A DNA stretch of 64,000 nucleotides, taken from contig NZ_CP109435.1 of assembly GCF_036227125.1 (NCBI RefSeq), forward strand, positions 4,836,001-4,900,000, read 5' to 3'. The notes under the pieces were generated by a model, which made no database searches, was not told the DNA's origin, and worked only from the letters and a program-made list of their open reading frames with translations. The stretch comes from Streptomyces sp. NBC_01485 (lineage in GTDB: Bacteria; Actinomycetota; Actinomycetes; Streptomycetales; Streptomycetaceae). Position 1 is the stretch's first letter, and each line of letters starts with the position of its first letter. This document shows positions 17,568 through 26,225 of this stretch, in pieces. A program made the translations under genes and the position numbers.

Positions 17568-18038
17568 GCGCCCGATGCTAGGGCACGATTCTGGGCTGTG
17601 AGCTGGGCGTTGTCACAGAAAGTCACCAAAGGTCAACAGTTGTCACAGGTGGTCGCTTCAGGTCGCCCCGCAGGTGGGTACGGTCGCTGAGCCGTCCCTC
17701 GGGTACGCCCGCGACCGGCGGCACTCGCAACCGAAAACTCTTCCCGTGGCCTGGGTGGCCGGGATAACGTGCCGTTGCTCCGGCCTCCTGCAAGGCTGTG
17801 ACCAGGCTCTCTTCCGACTTTGCCGATTTACTTGGAAATCCAAGCAAAAACGCAGGTCAGGAGGGGTTTCACAGAAATGTGGAGCACTGGGTAACGTGAT
17901 GACTGCAGGGCGCTCGCCGGGGCACCTGTCACACCTGTTCCGACCGAGTGGCACCCACCCCGTGCACGAGTGTCGGCGCAGGTGGGCCGTACTGGTCACC
18001 CGGCAACCCCGGGGGCCGGACCGACGGAGGAGCAACAC
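17568..18038. promoter_or_regulatory. Long upstream region of the second bkd operon
   Basis: 471 bp with no convincing gene. It contains a cluster of GTCAC/GTCA repeats at about 17615-17650 and a 14-bp palindrome CTTGGA-AA-TCCAAG at 17831-17844, flanked by A/T-rich sequence unusual for this genome. The palindrome is a plausible operator for the bkd operon; the ribosome site GGAGGAG (18026-18032) sits 6 nt before the chosen GTG. Confidence 0.55.
17575..17580 (-). promoter_or_regulatory. Leaderless-type -10 hexamer of the phosphotransferase gene
   Basis: Read on the minus strand, TAGCAT is followed by 7 nt and then the GTG start codon. No Shine-Dalgarno is present. Confidence 0.45.
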
Positions 18039-19238
18039 GTGACCGTGGAGAGCACTGCCGCGCACAAGCCGCGACGCAGCGCCGGAGGCAAGGCCGGCGC
18101 CACCGGCACCGAGCGCACCACCCGCACCACCGCGAGGAAGAGTGCCGAGCCCGAGCTCGTGCAGCTGCTGACGCCGGAGGGCAAGCGGGTCAAGAACAGC
18201 AGGAACGCGGAGTACGCCAAGTACGCCGCCGACGTCACCCCCGAAGAGCTCCGCGGCCTCTACCGCGACATGGTGCTCACCCGCCGCTTCGACGCCGAGG
18301 CCACCGCCCTGCAACGGCAGGGCGAGCTGGGCCTGTGGGCCTCGCTGCTCGGCCAGGAGGCCGCCCAGATCGGCTCCGGCCGGGCCCTGCGCGACGACGA
18401 CTACGTCTTCCCGACCTACCGCGAGCACGGCGTCGCCTGGTGCCGCGGGGTCGACCCGGCCAACCTGCTCGGCATGTTCCGGGGTGTGAACAACGGCGGC
18501 TGGGACCCCAACAGCAACAACTTCCACCTCTACACGATCGTCATCGGCTCCCAGACGCTGCACGCGACGGGCTACGCGATGGGCGTGGCCAAGGACGGCG
18601 CGGACAGCGCGGTGATCGCCTACTTCGGCGACGGCGCCAGCAGCCAGGGCGACGTGGCCGAGTCCTTCACCTTCTCCGCGGTCTACAACGCGCCGGTCGT
18701 GTTCTTCTGCCAGAACAACCAGTGGGCGATCTCCGAGCCCACCGAGAAGCAGACCCGGGTGCCGCTCTACCAGCGCGCGCAGGGCTACGGCTTCCCCGGC
18801 GTCCGCGTCGACGGCAACGACGTCCTGGCCTGCCTCGCGGTCACCAAGTGGGCGCTGGAGCGGGCCCGCAACGGCGAGGGCCCCACCCTCGTCGAGGCGT
18901 ACACGTACCGCATGGGCGCCCACACCACCTCCGACGACCCGACGAAGTACCGGGCCGACGAGGAGCGTGAGGCGTGGGAGGCGAAGGACCCGATCCTGCG
19001 CCTTCGCCGCCACCTGGAGGCCTCAAACCACACGGACGAGGGATTCTTCGCGGAACTCGAGGCGGAGAGCGAGGCGTTGGGCAGGCGAGTGCGCGAAGCG
19101 GTCCGCGCCATGCCGGACCCGGACCACTTCGCCATCTTCGAGAACGTGTACGCGGACGGGCATGCGCTCGTCGACGAGGAGCGGGCCCAGTTCGCCGCCT
19201 ACCAGGCGTCGTTCGTGGACGAAGACGGGGGTAAGTGA
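18039..19238 (+). CDS. bkdA: Branched-chain 2-oxoacid dehydrogenase E1 alpha subunit (second copy)
   Basis: 399 aa from GTG 18039, chosen for the strong GGAGGAG site 6 nt upstream. A basic, disordered N-terminus of about 40 residues precedes the conserved domain (VTPEELRGLYRDMVLTRRFDAEATALQRQGEL). ThDP motif: YFGDGASSQGDVAE ... FFCQNNQWAIS. It differs from the first copy at 355 in length of the N-terminus and in the substrate-site loops, so the two complexes may favour different 2-oxo acids or act at different growth stages. Annotated elsewhere often as pyruvate dehydrogenase E1 alpha; the presence of two linked bkd-like sets supports the branched-chain reading but does not prove it. Confidence 0.88.
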   Translation: MTVESTAAHKPRRSAGGKAGATGTERTTRTTARKSAEPELVQLLTPEGKRVKNSRNAEYAKYAADVTPEELRGLYRDMVLTRRFDAEATALQRQGELGLWASLLGQEAAQIGSGRALRDDDYVFPTYREHGVAWCRGVDPANLLGMFRGVNNGGWDPNSNNFHLYTIVIGSQTLHATGYAMGVAKDGADSAVIAYFGDGASSQGDVAESFTFSAVYNAPVVFFCQNNQWAISEPTEKQTRVPLYQRAQGYGFPGVRVDGNDVLACLAVTKWALERARNGEGPTLVEAYTYRMGAHTTSDDPTKYRADEEREAWEAKDPILRLRRHLEASNHTDEGFFAELEAESEALGRRVREAVRAMPDPDHFAIFENVYADGHALVDEERAQFAAYQASFVDEDGGK

Positions 19239-19239
19239 G

Positions 19240-20232
19240 ATGGCCGAGACCGCGACAACCAAGAACCTGGCCCTGGCCAAGGCGATCAACGAATCGCTGC
19301 GCCGCGCCCTGGACGCGGACCCCAAGGTCCTGATCATGGGCGAGGACGTCGGCAAGCTCGGCGGCGTCTTCCGGGTGACGGACGGCCTGCAGAAGGACTT
19401 CGGCGAGAGCCGTGTCATCGACACCCCGCTCGCCGAGTCCGGCATCGTCGGCACCGCGATCGGGCTGGCCCTGCGCGGCTACCGCCCGGTGGTGGAGATC
19501 CAGTTCGACGGCTTCGTCTTCCCGGCCTACGACCAGATCGTCACGCAGCTCGCGAAGATGCACGCGCGCTCGCTCGGCAAGGTCAAGCTCCCGGTCGTCG
19601 TACGCATCCCGTACGGCGGCGGCATCGGCGCGGTCGAGCACCACTCGGAGTCGCCGGAAGCGCTCTTCGCGCACGTGTCGGGCCTGAAGATCGTCTCTCC
19701 GTCGAACCCGTCCGACGCGTACTGGATGATGCAGCAGGCCATCCAGAGCGACGACCCGGTGATCTTCTTCGAGCCGAAGCGGCGCTACTGGGACAAGGGC
19801 GAGGTCAACACCGAGGCGATCCCCGGCCCCCTGCACAAGGCCAAGGTCGTCCGAGAGGGTACCGACCTGACCCTCGTCGCCTACGGCCCGATGGTGAAGC
19901 TCTGCCAGGAGGTCGCCGCCGCGGCCGCCGAGGAGGGCAGGAACCTGGAGGTCCTGGACCTGCGTTCGGTGTCCCCGCTGGACTTCGACTCGATCCAGGC
20001 GTCGGTGGAGAAGACCCGCCGCCTGGTCGTCGTCCACGAGGCGCCGGTGTTCTTCGGCTCGGGCGCGGAGATCGCCGCCCGGATCACCGAGCGCTGCTTC
20101 TACCACCTGGAGGCGCCCGTCCTGCGGGTCGGCGGCTATCACGCGCCGTACCCGCCGGCGCGCCTGGAGGAGGAGTACCTGCCTGGCCTGGACCGGGTGC
20201 TCGACGCCGTCGACCGTGCCCTGGCGTACTGA
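19240..20232 (+). CDS. bkdB: Branched-chain 2-oxoacid dehydrogenase E1 beta subunit (second copy)
   Basis: 330 aa starting at ATG 19240, one base after the E1 alpha stop; the region in front of it in the same frame is not protein-like. Family strings match the first copy almost exactly in core positions (GEDVGKLGGVFRVTDGL, DTPLAESGIVGTAIGLAL, RIPYGGGIGAVEHHSESPEALF). It pairs with the preceding gene product as the alpha2beta2 E1. Followed after 10 nt by the E2 gene. Confidence 0.92.
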   Translation: MAETATTKNLALAKAINESLRRALDADPKVLIMGEDVGKLGGVFRVTDGLQKDFGESRVIDTPLAESGIVGTAIGLALRGYRPVVEIQFDGFVFPAYDQIVTQLAKMHARSLGKVKLPVVVRIPYGGGIGAVEHHSESPEALFAHVSGLKIVSPSNPSDAYWMMQQAIQSDDPVIFFEPKRRYWDKGEVNTEAIPGPLHKAKVVREGTDLTLVAYGPMVKLCQEVAAAAAEEGRNLEVLDLRSVSPLDFDSIQASVEKTRRLVVVHEAPVFFGSGAEIAARITERCFYHLEAPVLRVGGYHAPYPPARLEEEYLPGLDRVLDAVDRALAY

Positions 20233-20242
20233 GGAGAGGGTC

Positions 20243-21718
20243 GTGACGACGATGACGGAAGCGTCCGTACGCGAGTTCAAGATGCCCGACGTGGGCGAGG
20301 GGCTCACCGAGGCCGAGATCCTCAAGTGGTACGTCCAGCCCGGTGACACGGTGACGGACGGCCAGGTGGTGTGCGAGGTCGAGACGGCCAAGGCCGCCGT
20401 CGAACTGCCCATCCCCTACGACGGGGTGGTCCGCGCGCTGCACTTCCCCGAGGGCACCACGGTCGACGTGGGCATGTCGATCATCGCGGTCGACGTGGCG
20501 GGCGGCGCGGGCGGGCAGGGCGGCGACGCCCCGGTCGCCGAGGTGCCGGCGCAGGCTCCCGCGGCTCCCGCGCAGGTGCCGGCCGCCCCGGAGAAGAAGG
20601 CCGAGGCCGTGAAGCCGGAGGCGGCGAAGGCCCAGGCTGCGAAGTCGGTGGGGGCGGGCCGTCAGCCGGTCCTCGTCGGGTACGGCGTGGCCGCGTCCTC
20701 CACCAAACGCCGGCCGCGCAAGGGCCCGGAGATCACGGTCCCGCAGGTCCCGGACACCATCCGGACCGAGCTGAACGGCCACGGGGCCGCGCCCGCCGTG
20801 AAGGACCGCCCACTGGCCAAGCCGCCGGTGCGCAAGCTGGCCAAGGACCTGGGCGTCGACCTCGCCACGGTGGTCCCGTCCGGCCCGGACGGCGTCATCA
20901 CCCGCGAGGACGTCCACGCGGCGGTGACCCCGGCGGCTCCCGCGGCCCCGGTGACGCAGGCTCCGGTCACGGCCGCGCCCGCCCCCGCGCCCATGGCCGT
21001 ACCGTCGTACGACTCGGTCCGGGAGACCCGGGTGCCGGTCAAGGGGGTGCGTAAGGCGACGGCGGCGGCGATGGTCGGCTCGGCGTTCACCGCGCCGCAT
21101 GTCACGGAGTTCGTGACGTTCGACGTGACGCGCACGCTGAAGCTCGTCGAGGAGCTCAGGCAGGACAAGGACATGCAGGGCCTGCGGGTCAACCCGCTGC
21201 TCCTCATCGCCAAGGCACTGCTGGTCGCGATCAAGCGCAACCCGGAGATCAACGCGTCCTGGGACGAGGCGGCGCAGGAGATCGTGGTCAAGCACTACGT
21301 CAACCTGGGCATCGCGGCCGCGACCCCCAGGGGTCTCCTGGTCCCGAACATCAAGGACGCGCACGCCAAGACGCTGCCGCAGTTGGCGCAGTCGCTGGGC
21401 GAGCTGGTCTCGACGGCGCGGGACGGCAAGACCTCCCCGGCCGCCATGCAGGGCGGCACGGTGACCATCACCAACGTCGGCGTCTTCGGCGTCGACACCG
21501 GCACCCCGATCCTGAACCCCGGCGAGTCCGCGATCCTCGCGGTCGGCGCGATCAGGCTCCAGCCGTGGGTCCACAAGGGCAAGGTGAAGCCCCGTCAGGT
21601 GACGACTCTGGCGCTGAGCTTCGACCACCGGCTGGTGGACGGGGAGCTGGGCTCGAAGGTGCTGGCGGATGTGGCGGCGATCCTGGAACAGCCGAAGAAG
21701 CTGATCACCTGGGGTTAG
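20243..21718 (+). CDS. bkdC: Branched-chain 2-oxoacid dehydrogenase E2 acyltransferase (second copy)
   Basis: 491 aa from GTG 20243, which follows GAGGAGAGG; ATG 20252 is the alternative. One lipoyl domain (lipoyl Lys in VETAKAAVELP), a linker rich in Ala/Pro/Lys (QAPAAPAQVPAAPEKKAEAVK), the peripheral subunit-binding domain (PPVRKLAKDLGVDLATVV), a second Ala/Pro linker, and the catalytic domain ending in LSFDHRLVDGE. About 30 residues longer than the first E2 copy, all in linkers. Last gene of the operon, followed by a hairpin. Confidence 0.92.
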   Translation: MTTMTEASVREFKMPDVGEGLTEAEILKWYVQPGDTVTDGQVVCEVETAKAAVELPIPYDGVVRALHFPEGTTVDVGMSIIAVDVAGGAGGQGGDAPVAEVPAQAPAAPAQVPAAPEKKAEAVKPEAAKAQAAKSVGAGRQPVLVGYGVAASSTKRRPRKGPEITVPQVPDTIRTELNGHGAAPAVKDRPLAKPPVRKLAKDLGVDLATVVPSGPDGVITREDVHAAVTPAAPAAPVTQAPVTAAPAPAPMAVPSYDSVRETRVPVKGVRKATAAAMVGSAFTAPHVTEFVTFDVTRTLKLVEELRQDKDMQGLRVNPLLLIAKALLVAIKRNPEINASWDEAAQEIVVKHYVNLGIAAATPRGLLVPNIKDAHAKTLPQLAQSLGELVSTARDGKTSPAAMQGGTVTITNVGVFGVDTGTPILNPGESAILAVGAIRLQPWVHKGKVKPRQVTTLALSFDHRLVDGELGSKVLADVAAILEQPKKLITWG

Positions 21719-21721
21719 CGG

Positions 21722-21763
21722 GGAAGGGGCCGCACCCCCGCGCGGGAAGCGCGGCCCCCTTCC
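21722..21763 (+). terminator. Terminator of the second bkd operon
   Basis: GGAAGGGGCCGC (21722-21733) pairs with GCGGCCCCCTTCC (21751-21763) with one bulged C; it lies 4 nt after the E2 stop. Confidence 0.6.
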
Positions 21764-21813
21764 GAACCGGCAACTGGCCACCGGTGACTGGCAAGCGGCG
21801 GGAGGGACCTCAG

Positions 21814-21886
21814 CCGACGTGGCAGGTTCCGCCCCTGCGCCCTCCGGATGTGCAGTCCGGCGCTCTGGCTACTGAGCTACACGTCG
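21814..21886 (-). tRNA. tRNA-like gene, anticodon GCA (Cys), with aberrant D- and T-loops
   Basis: A 73-nt cloverleaf folds with every stem perfect: acceptor CGACGTG/CACGTCG, D-stem GCTC/GAGC, anticodon stem CCGGA/TCCGG around CTGCACA (anticodon GCA, Cys), 5-nt variable loop, T-stem GCAGG/CCTGC. The T-loop is GGCGGAA instead of the near-universal TTCRANN, and the D-loop AGTAGCCA lacks the GG pair. First pair is C1-G72 and the discriminator is G73, whereas bacterial tRNA-Cys uses U73. No CCA is encoded, as usual in Streptomyces. Perfect stems argue against simple decay, but charging by CysRS looks doubtful. It could be a pseudo-tRNA, a non-coding tRNA-like RNA, or a specialised tRNA. Confidence 0.65.
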
Positions 21887-22001
21887 ATGCGACGAGACGG
21901 TAGCCGTCGAACGAGCGTCCGGACAACCGTGTTTCGGCCGCCTTGGTACGTACGTCAGGTGTCCCTGCGTACGTCACGTGCCTCAACTACGTCACGTGCC
22001 C

Positions 22002-23315
22002 CTACGCCGGTACGTGCACCGTCTCCACTCGGCTCGCCACCAGCCGCTCGCGTTCGCGTCGGGCGGCTCGCTTGCGCAGGCGCAGGATCTGGCTGACTCC
22101 GAGGGCCTGGAGGACGAAGACGCAGGAGAAGGCGATCGTGTAGTCGTCGCCGGTGGCGTCGAGCAGGACGCCGACCGCGAAGAGCGTCGTCATGGACGCC
22201 ACGAAACCACCCATGTTGGTGATTCCGGAGGCCGTGCCCTGACGCTCGGGCGGGTTGGCCGGGCGGGCGAAGTCGAAGCCGAGCATGGAGGCGGGGCCGC
22301 ACGCGCCGAGCACCGCGCAGAGCGTCACGAGCAGCCACATCGGCGCCCGCTCGCCCGGGTAGGCCAGCGTCGTCGCCCACATCAGGGCCGTCGCGCCCAC
22401 CGTGCCGAGGGCCAGCGGCAGCCGTGCCCCGTGGTGGCGGGCGACGATCTGGCCGTAGACCAGGCCCACGACCATGTTGGACAGCACCACCAAGGTGAGA
22501 AGTTCGCCGGCCGTCGCCCGCGACAGGCCCTGTGCCTGCACCAGGAACGGCAGGCCCCACAGGAGCAGGAACACCATCGCCGGGAACTGGGTGGTGAAGT
22601 GCACCCACAGGCCCAGCCGGGTCCCCGGCTCACGCCAGGACGCGGCGATCTGACGGCGGACGTATGCCGCGCCCTGGTGCGGGAACGGCGCGGGCTCGTG
22701 ACCCTCGGGGTGGTCCTTCAGGAAGAGGAGTACGAGGACCAGGACCACCGCTCCGGCCACCGCGCTGCCCGCGAAGGCGGCCGTCCAGCCGATGCTGTGC
22801 AGCAGCCGGGCCAGGAGGAGCGTTGAGATCAGGTTGCCCGCCATGCCGGCCAGGCCCGCCATCTGGGCGACCATCGGCCCGCGGCGCGCCGGGAACCACT
22901 TCGTCCCCAGCCGCAGCACGCTGATGAACGTCATCGCGTCCCCGCAGCCGAGCAGCGCGCGGGAGGCGAGGGCGGTGCCGTAGGACGGGGAGAAGGCGAA
23001 GCCGAGCTGGCCGGCCGTGAACAGCACGACGCCGATGGTCAGCACCTTCTTGGTGCCGAGCCGGTCGACCAGCAGGCCCACGGGTATCTGCATGCCCGCG
23101 TAGACCAGGAGCTGGAGGATCGAGAAGGTGGACAGGGCCGAGGCGTTGACCTGGAAGCGGTCGGCGGCGTCGAGGCCGGCCACTCCCAGCGACGTACGGA
23201 AGATGACCGCGACGAAGTAGACCGAGACGCCGATGCTCCAGACGGCCATCGCGCGCCGTCCGCCCGGCGGATCACCCGGAAGGGTGGAGTTCACGCGGCG
23301 TGCGCCGGCGCTCAT
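22002..23315 (-). CDS. Major facilitator superfamily transporter
   Basis: 437 aa with about 12 hydrophobic segments and the MFS signature between helices 2 and 3 (GLLVDRLGTKKVLTIGVVLF). Segment GCGDAMTFISVLRLGTKWFPARRG resembles the nitrate/organic-anion (NarK/OFA-like) branch of MFS, but the substrate is unknown. Its ATG overlaps the stop of the upstream GntR gene by 4 nt (23312-23315), so regulator and transporter form one coupled operon; the GntR ligand is probably related to the transported compound. Confidence 0.87.
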   Translation of the reverse strand: MSAGARRVNSTLPGDPPGGRRAMAVWSIGVSVYFVAVIFRTSLGVAGLDAADRFQVNASALSTFSILQLLVYAGMQIPVGLLVDRLGTKKVLTIGVVLFTAGQLGFAFSPSYGTALASRALLGCGDAMTFISVLRLGTKWFPARRGPMVAQMAGLAGMAGNLISTLLLARLLHSIGWTAAFAGSAVAGAVVLVLVLLFLKDHPEGHEPAPFPHQGAAYVRRQIAASWREPGTRLGLWVHFTTQFPAMVFLLLWGLPFLVQAQGLSRATAGELLTLVVLSNMVVGLVYGQIVARHHGARLPLALGTVGATALMWATTLAYPGERAPMWLLVTLCAVLGACGPASMLGFDFARPANPPERQGTASGITNMGGFVASMTTLFAVGVLLDATGDDYTIAFSCVFVLQALGVSQILRLRKRAARRERERLVASRVETVHVPA

Positions 23316-24031
23316 CGGACCTCACCGCGCGCCAGGTGTGAGAACCAGCCGACGTGCCGGTGCACGATCTCGACGGCCGCCTCCGCATCGCCGGAGCGCA
23401 GCGCCTGGAGGATCTCCTCGTGCTCGGTGAGCGTCTTGGCGATCCGGTCGGGGTGGGAGTGCATGATGGCGACGCCCATCCGCAACTGCCGGTCTCGGAG
23501 CTGGTCGTACAGCCGCGACAGGATCGCGTTTCCGCCGCTGCGGACGATCTCCGCGTGGAAGCAGCGGTCCGTCACCGCGGCCGCCGCCAGGTCGCCCGCC
23601 GCGGCCTGCTCCTTCTGCTTCGCGAGCAGCTCCTCCAGGCGCGCGATGAGCCCGGCCGGCGCGGGGACGGCCTTGCGCGCCGCGTGCTCCTCGACCAGCA
23701 GGCGCGTCTCCACGACGTCCGCGATCTCCTGCGCGGAGACCGGCAGGACCATGGCGCCCTTCTTCGGGTAGAGCTTGATCAGCCCCTCCACCTCCAGGCG
23801 CAGGAGCGCTTCCCGTACCGGTGTGCGCGAGACCCCCACGGCCTCGGCGAGTTCACCCTCGGTGAGGAGGGTGCCGCCCTCGTAGCGGCGGTCCAGGACG
23901 CCCTGTTTGACGTGGGCGTACACGCGGTCGGCGGCGGGCGGCTGCTTGACGGGAGCGGGGGTGGGGGTGGTGGTGGGCCCGGAGGTGGGAGTGGGGGCGG
24001 TAACGGGGGCGGGCGGGGCGGACGATGGCAT
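23312..24031 (-). CDS. GntR family regulator (FadR subfamily, FCD domain)
   Basis: 239 aa from the ATG at 24031; longer in-frame extension upstream is not protein-like. A Pro/Thr-rich N-terminal stretch (PAPVTAPTPTSGPTTTPTP...) of about 30 residues, then the GntR winged helix (DRVYAHVKQGVLDRRYEGGTLLTEGELAEAVGVSRTPVREALLRLEVEGLIKL) and a helical FCD effector domain. FadR-type GntR proteins bind carboxylic acids. Likely regulates its own operon with the MFS transporter. Confidence 0.88.
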   Translation of the reverse strand: MPSSAPPAPVTAPTPTSGPTTTPTPAPVKQPPAADRVYAHVKQGVLDRRYEGGTLLTEGELAEAVGVSRTPVREALLRLEVEGLIKLYPKKGAMVLPVSAQEIADVVETRLLVEEHAARKAVPAPAGLIARLEELLAKQKEQAAAGDLAAAAVTDRCFHAEIVRSGGNAILSRLYDQLRDRQLRMGVAIMHSHPDRIAKTLTEHEEILQALRSGDAEAAVEIVHRHVGWFSHLARGEVR

Positions 24032-24311
24032 GTCCACAGGATAGATACAACACGTACGCATCGGGGGATCGGTCCACATTGCGGGACCGGCGGCGGTGTT
24101 GCCGGGGACCCGTGAAGGTGTCGCGCGGGGCCGGTGACAGGGGCAGATGCCCGCGGCAGGTAAGAGCATCCCCAAGTAATCGGAAATTCTGTCCAGCAAG
24201 CGCACAACTTTCTGTGCTACTTACGTGTCACACACGTGCGGCCCCTTTTTTCTTTCCCCCCTCCAACTTGGCCGCATCGCAGGGGCATTCGACGTAATCG
24301 GGGTATTTCAG

Positions 24312-25214
24312 TTGATAACCGCCACCAAGGGCATTCGAGTCCGCAGGGCCGCAGCCGTTGCCGTCACCGTCGGCGCCGTGCTCGCGACCGGAGCCCTCAC
24401 CGCGGCACCCGCACAAGCCGTCACGACGCCCACGATCGCCGCCAAGACCGGCTACGTGATGAACAACGCGAACGGCGCCACCCTGTACAACAAGGGCATG
24501 GACACCCAGCTGTCCACCGGCTCCACCACGAAGATCATGACGGCCAACGTGGTGCTGTCGCAGGCCAACCTCAACCTCGACGCCAAGGTCGTCATCCAGA
24601 AGGCGTACAGCGACTACATCGTCAAGAACACCGCGTCGTCCGCCCGGCTGATCGTCGGCGACAAGGTCACCGTTCGTCAGCTGCTCTACGGGTTGATGCT
24701 GCCGTCCGGCTGTGACGCCGCGTTCGCCCTGGCCGACAAGTTCGGCACGGGCACGACGCAGGCCGCGCGCGTGAAGAACTTCATCGCCAAGATGAACGCC
24801 AAGGCCAAGACGCTCGGCATGACGAAGACGAAGTTCGACTCGTTCGACGGCATCGGCAACGGCGCGAACTACTCGACGGCCAAGGACCTGACGAAGCTCG
24901 CCAGCAACTCGCTGAAGAACGCCAACTTCCGCGTGATCGTCAAGACCAAGTCGTACACCGCCAAGACCGTCACCAAGACCGGCTCCACCCGCACCATGGG
25001 TGCCTGGACCAACACCAACACGCTGCTGAGCAGCTACAGCGGCGCCATCGGCGTGAAGACGGGCTCCGGCCCCGAGGCGAAGTACTGCCTCGTCTTCGCC
25101 GCCACCCGGGGCACCAAGACCGTCGTGGGCACGGTGCTGGCTTCCACCAGCGTCACGGTCCGCGCCGCCGACGCGACGAAGCTGCTGAACTACGGCTTCG
25201 CCAAGCTCGGCTGA
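24312..25214 (+). CDS. Secreted D-alanyl-D-alanine carboxypeptidase (S11 family, DacA-like)
   Basis: 300 aa from the TTG at 24312 (GGGGT 9 nt upstream); the stretch before it is not signal-peptide-like. Residues 1-36 are a signal peptide ending APAQA. Penicillin-binding motifs: SxxK at Ser71-Lys74, second motif SGC at 133-135 (Cys replaces the common Asn), KTG at 250-252. S11 enzymes trim the terminal D-Ala from peptidoglycan pentapeptides. At 300 aa it has no C-terminal membrane anchor or PBP5-C domain, so it is probably freely secreted. Lys content is unusually high (many AKTK, KTKSY segments). Confidence 0.88.
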   Translation: MITATKGIRVRRAAAVAVTVGAVLATGALTAAPAQAVTTPTIAAKTGYVMNNANGATLYNKGMDTQLSTGSTTKIMTANVVLSQANLNLDAKVVIQKAYSDYIVKNTASSARLIVGDKVTVRQLLYGLMLPSGCDAAFALADKFGTGTTQAARVKNFIAKMNAKAKTLGMTKTKFDSFDGIGNGANYSTAKDLTKLASNSLKNANFRVIVKTKSYTAKTVTKTGSTRTMGAWTNTNTLLSSYSGAIGVKTGSGPEAKYCLVFAATRGTKTVVGTVLASTSVTVRAADATKLLNYGFAKLG

Positions 25215-25276
25215 CGTTCGAAGCCCGGCTGACGTTCGCGCGTCAGTCAGTCAGCCAGCAGGCAGTCAGTCCCTGA

Positions 25277-25315
25277 GGAACGGGCCCGTCGTGATCCATA
25301 CGACGGGCCCGTTCC
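25277..25315. terminator. Strong bidirectional terminator
   Basis: A perfect 16-bp stem, GGAACGGGCCCGTCGT (25277-25292) with ACGACGGGCCCGTTCC (25300-25315), loop of 7 nt. Located between the convergent carboxypeptidase and isomerase-family genes; the last base is part of the latter's stop codon. Confidence 0.8.
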
Positions 25316-26139
25316 TACTTGGTGACCGCGAAGTTCCGCAGGATCGCCGCCGTCAGCTCCGGTTCGCCCTCCGCCTTCACCCGGTCCGCGACCGCCTCCG
25401 CCGTCACCCGGCCGCAGGCCAGCCGGACGTACGTCTCCCAGTCGAGGGTGAACGCGGCGGCGGGGCCGAGCGCGGGGGCCGTCTCCAGGGTGCCGCGGCC
25501 CGCCATGTCGACGCGGATCGTGCGCAGGAACTCGATCGGGCCGTGCACGTCGAAGACGACCGCCGAACTGCGCGGCGCGTCGGCCTTCTCCGCGACGACC
25601 GCAGGGAGCTCGGCGAGCAGCTCGTCACGGGCGATGTGCGCGCCGGGGGAGTCGAGGTTGCCGGGGCGGCCGAGCGCGGCGCGCAGATCCTGCTCGTGCA
25701 CCCACACGTTGAACGCGTGGGTGCGCATGGACTCCTCGAGCGTGACCGTGGTGCTGAGCGCACCGCGCACCATCGTGGTGGGCTGCCGCGACTCGTTGCG
25801 CAGTTGGCGGTTGCGGCGGATGACCGTGTACTCCAGCTCGGACGTCATCTCCGGCGACGTGTGGTGACGGCGGACGTCGACCTGCATCTCCATGTAGCGC
25901 TGGAGGTCGTTGGTGACGTGGAACAGGTCGCGCGGGAGGGAGTGGATGGGCCGCGGGTCGCCGTACATCTCGCAGTCCAGCCCGATGACGTGCGACACGA
26001 CGTCGCGCACCGACCAGCCCGGGCAGGGGGTCCTGCGGTTCCAGTCCGCCTCGACCAGTGGCTGCACCAGCTCGGATATCGCTTCGATGGAGTGGGTCCA
26101 GGCGTCGGCGTAGGGCTGGAGGGTGGGATGCAGACTCAC
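25315..26139 (-). CDS. Maleylpyruvate isomerase family mycothiol-dependent protein
   Basis: 274 aa. The N-terminal four-helix DinB/MDMPI fold is visible with metal-site residues (RTPCPGWSVRDVVSHVIGLD, later THAFNVWVHEQDLRAAL giving the conserved His and HEQD), followed by an SCP2-like C-terminal domain (LDWETYVRLACGRVT). Proteins of this family use mycothiol, the actinobacterial thiol, and are often detoxification enzymes. True maleylpyruvate isomerases sit in gentisate pathways; there is none here, so the substrate is unknown. Start ATG at 26139 is the first in frame. Confidence 0.82.
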   Translation of the reverse strand: MSLHPTLQPYADAWTHSIEAISELVQPLVEADWNRRTPCPGWSVRDVVSHVIGLDCEMYGDPRPIHSLPRDLFHVTNDLQRYMEMQVDVRRHHTSPEMTSELEYTVIRRNRQLRNESRQPTTMVRGALSTTVTLEESMRTHAFNVWVHEQDLRAALGRPGNLDSPGAHIARDELLAELPAVVAEKADAPRSSAVVFDVHGPIEFLRTIRVDMAGRGTLETAPALGPAAAFTLDWETYVRLACGRVTAEAVADRVKAEGEPELTAAILRNFAVTK

Positions 26140-26225
26140 GGAAACGGGACCCCTCGGCGGTCGGTACTTCGGGTGGGCTGTGGCGGCGTTGCCAGCGGGA
26201 GGTGGCTGCTGTCGGCGGGTGTCTT

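Noticed and set aside
17623..17847. A 74-codon minus-strand frame upstream of the second bkd operon
   Set aside because: No ribosome site, no recognisable domain, and it covers a palindrome and repeat cluster better read as regulatory DNA.
24100..24240. Riboswitch upstream of the secreted carboxypeptidase
   Set aside because: I looked for ydaO-type c-di-AMP or other known aptamer cores and saw only short weak hairpins.
24225..24311. ATG/GTG extension of the carboxypeptidase by 29 residues
   Set aside because: It would place a Phe/Pro-rich stretch before a normal signal peptide; the TTG at 24312 gives a standard secretory N-terminus.
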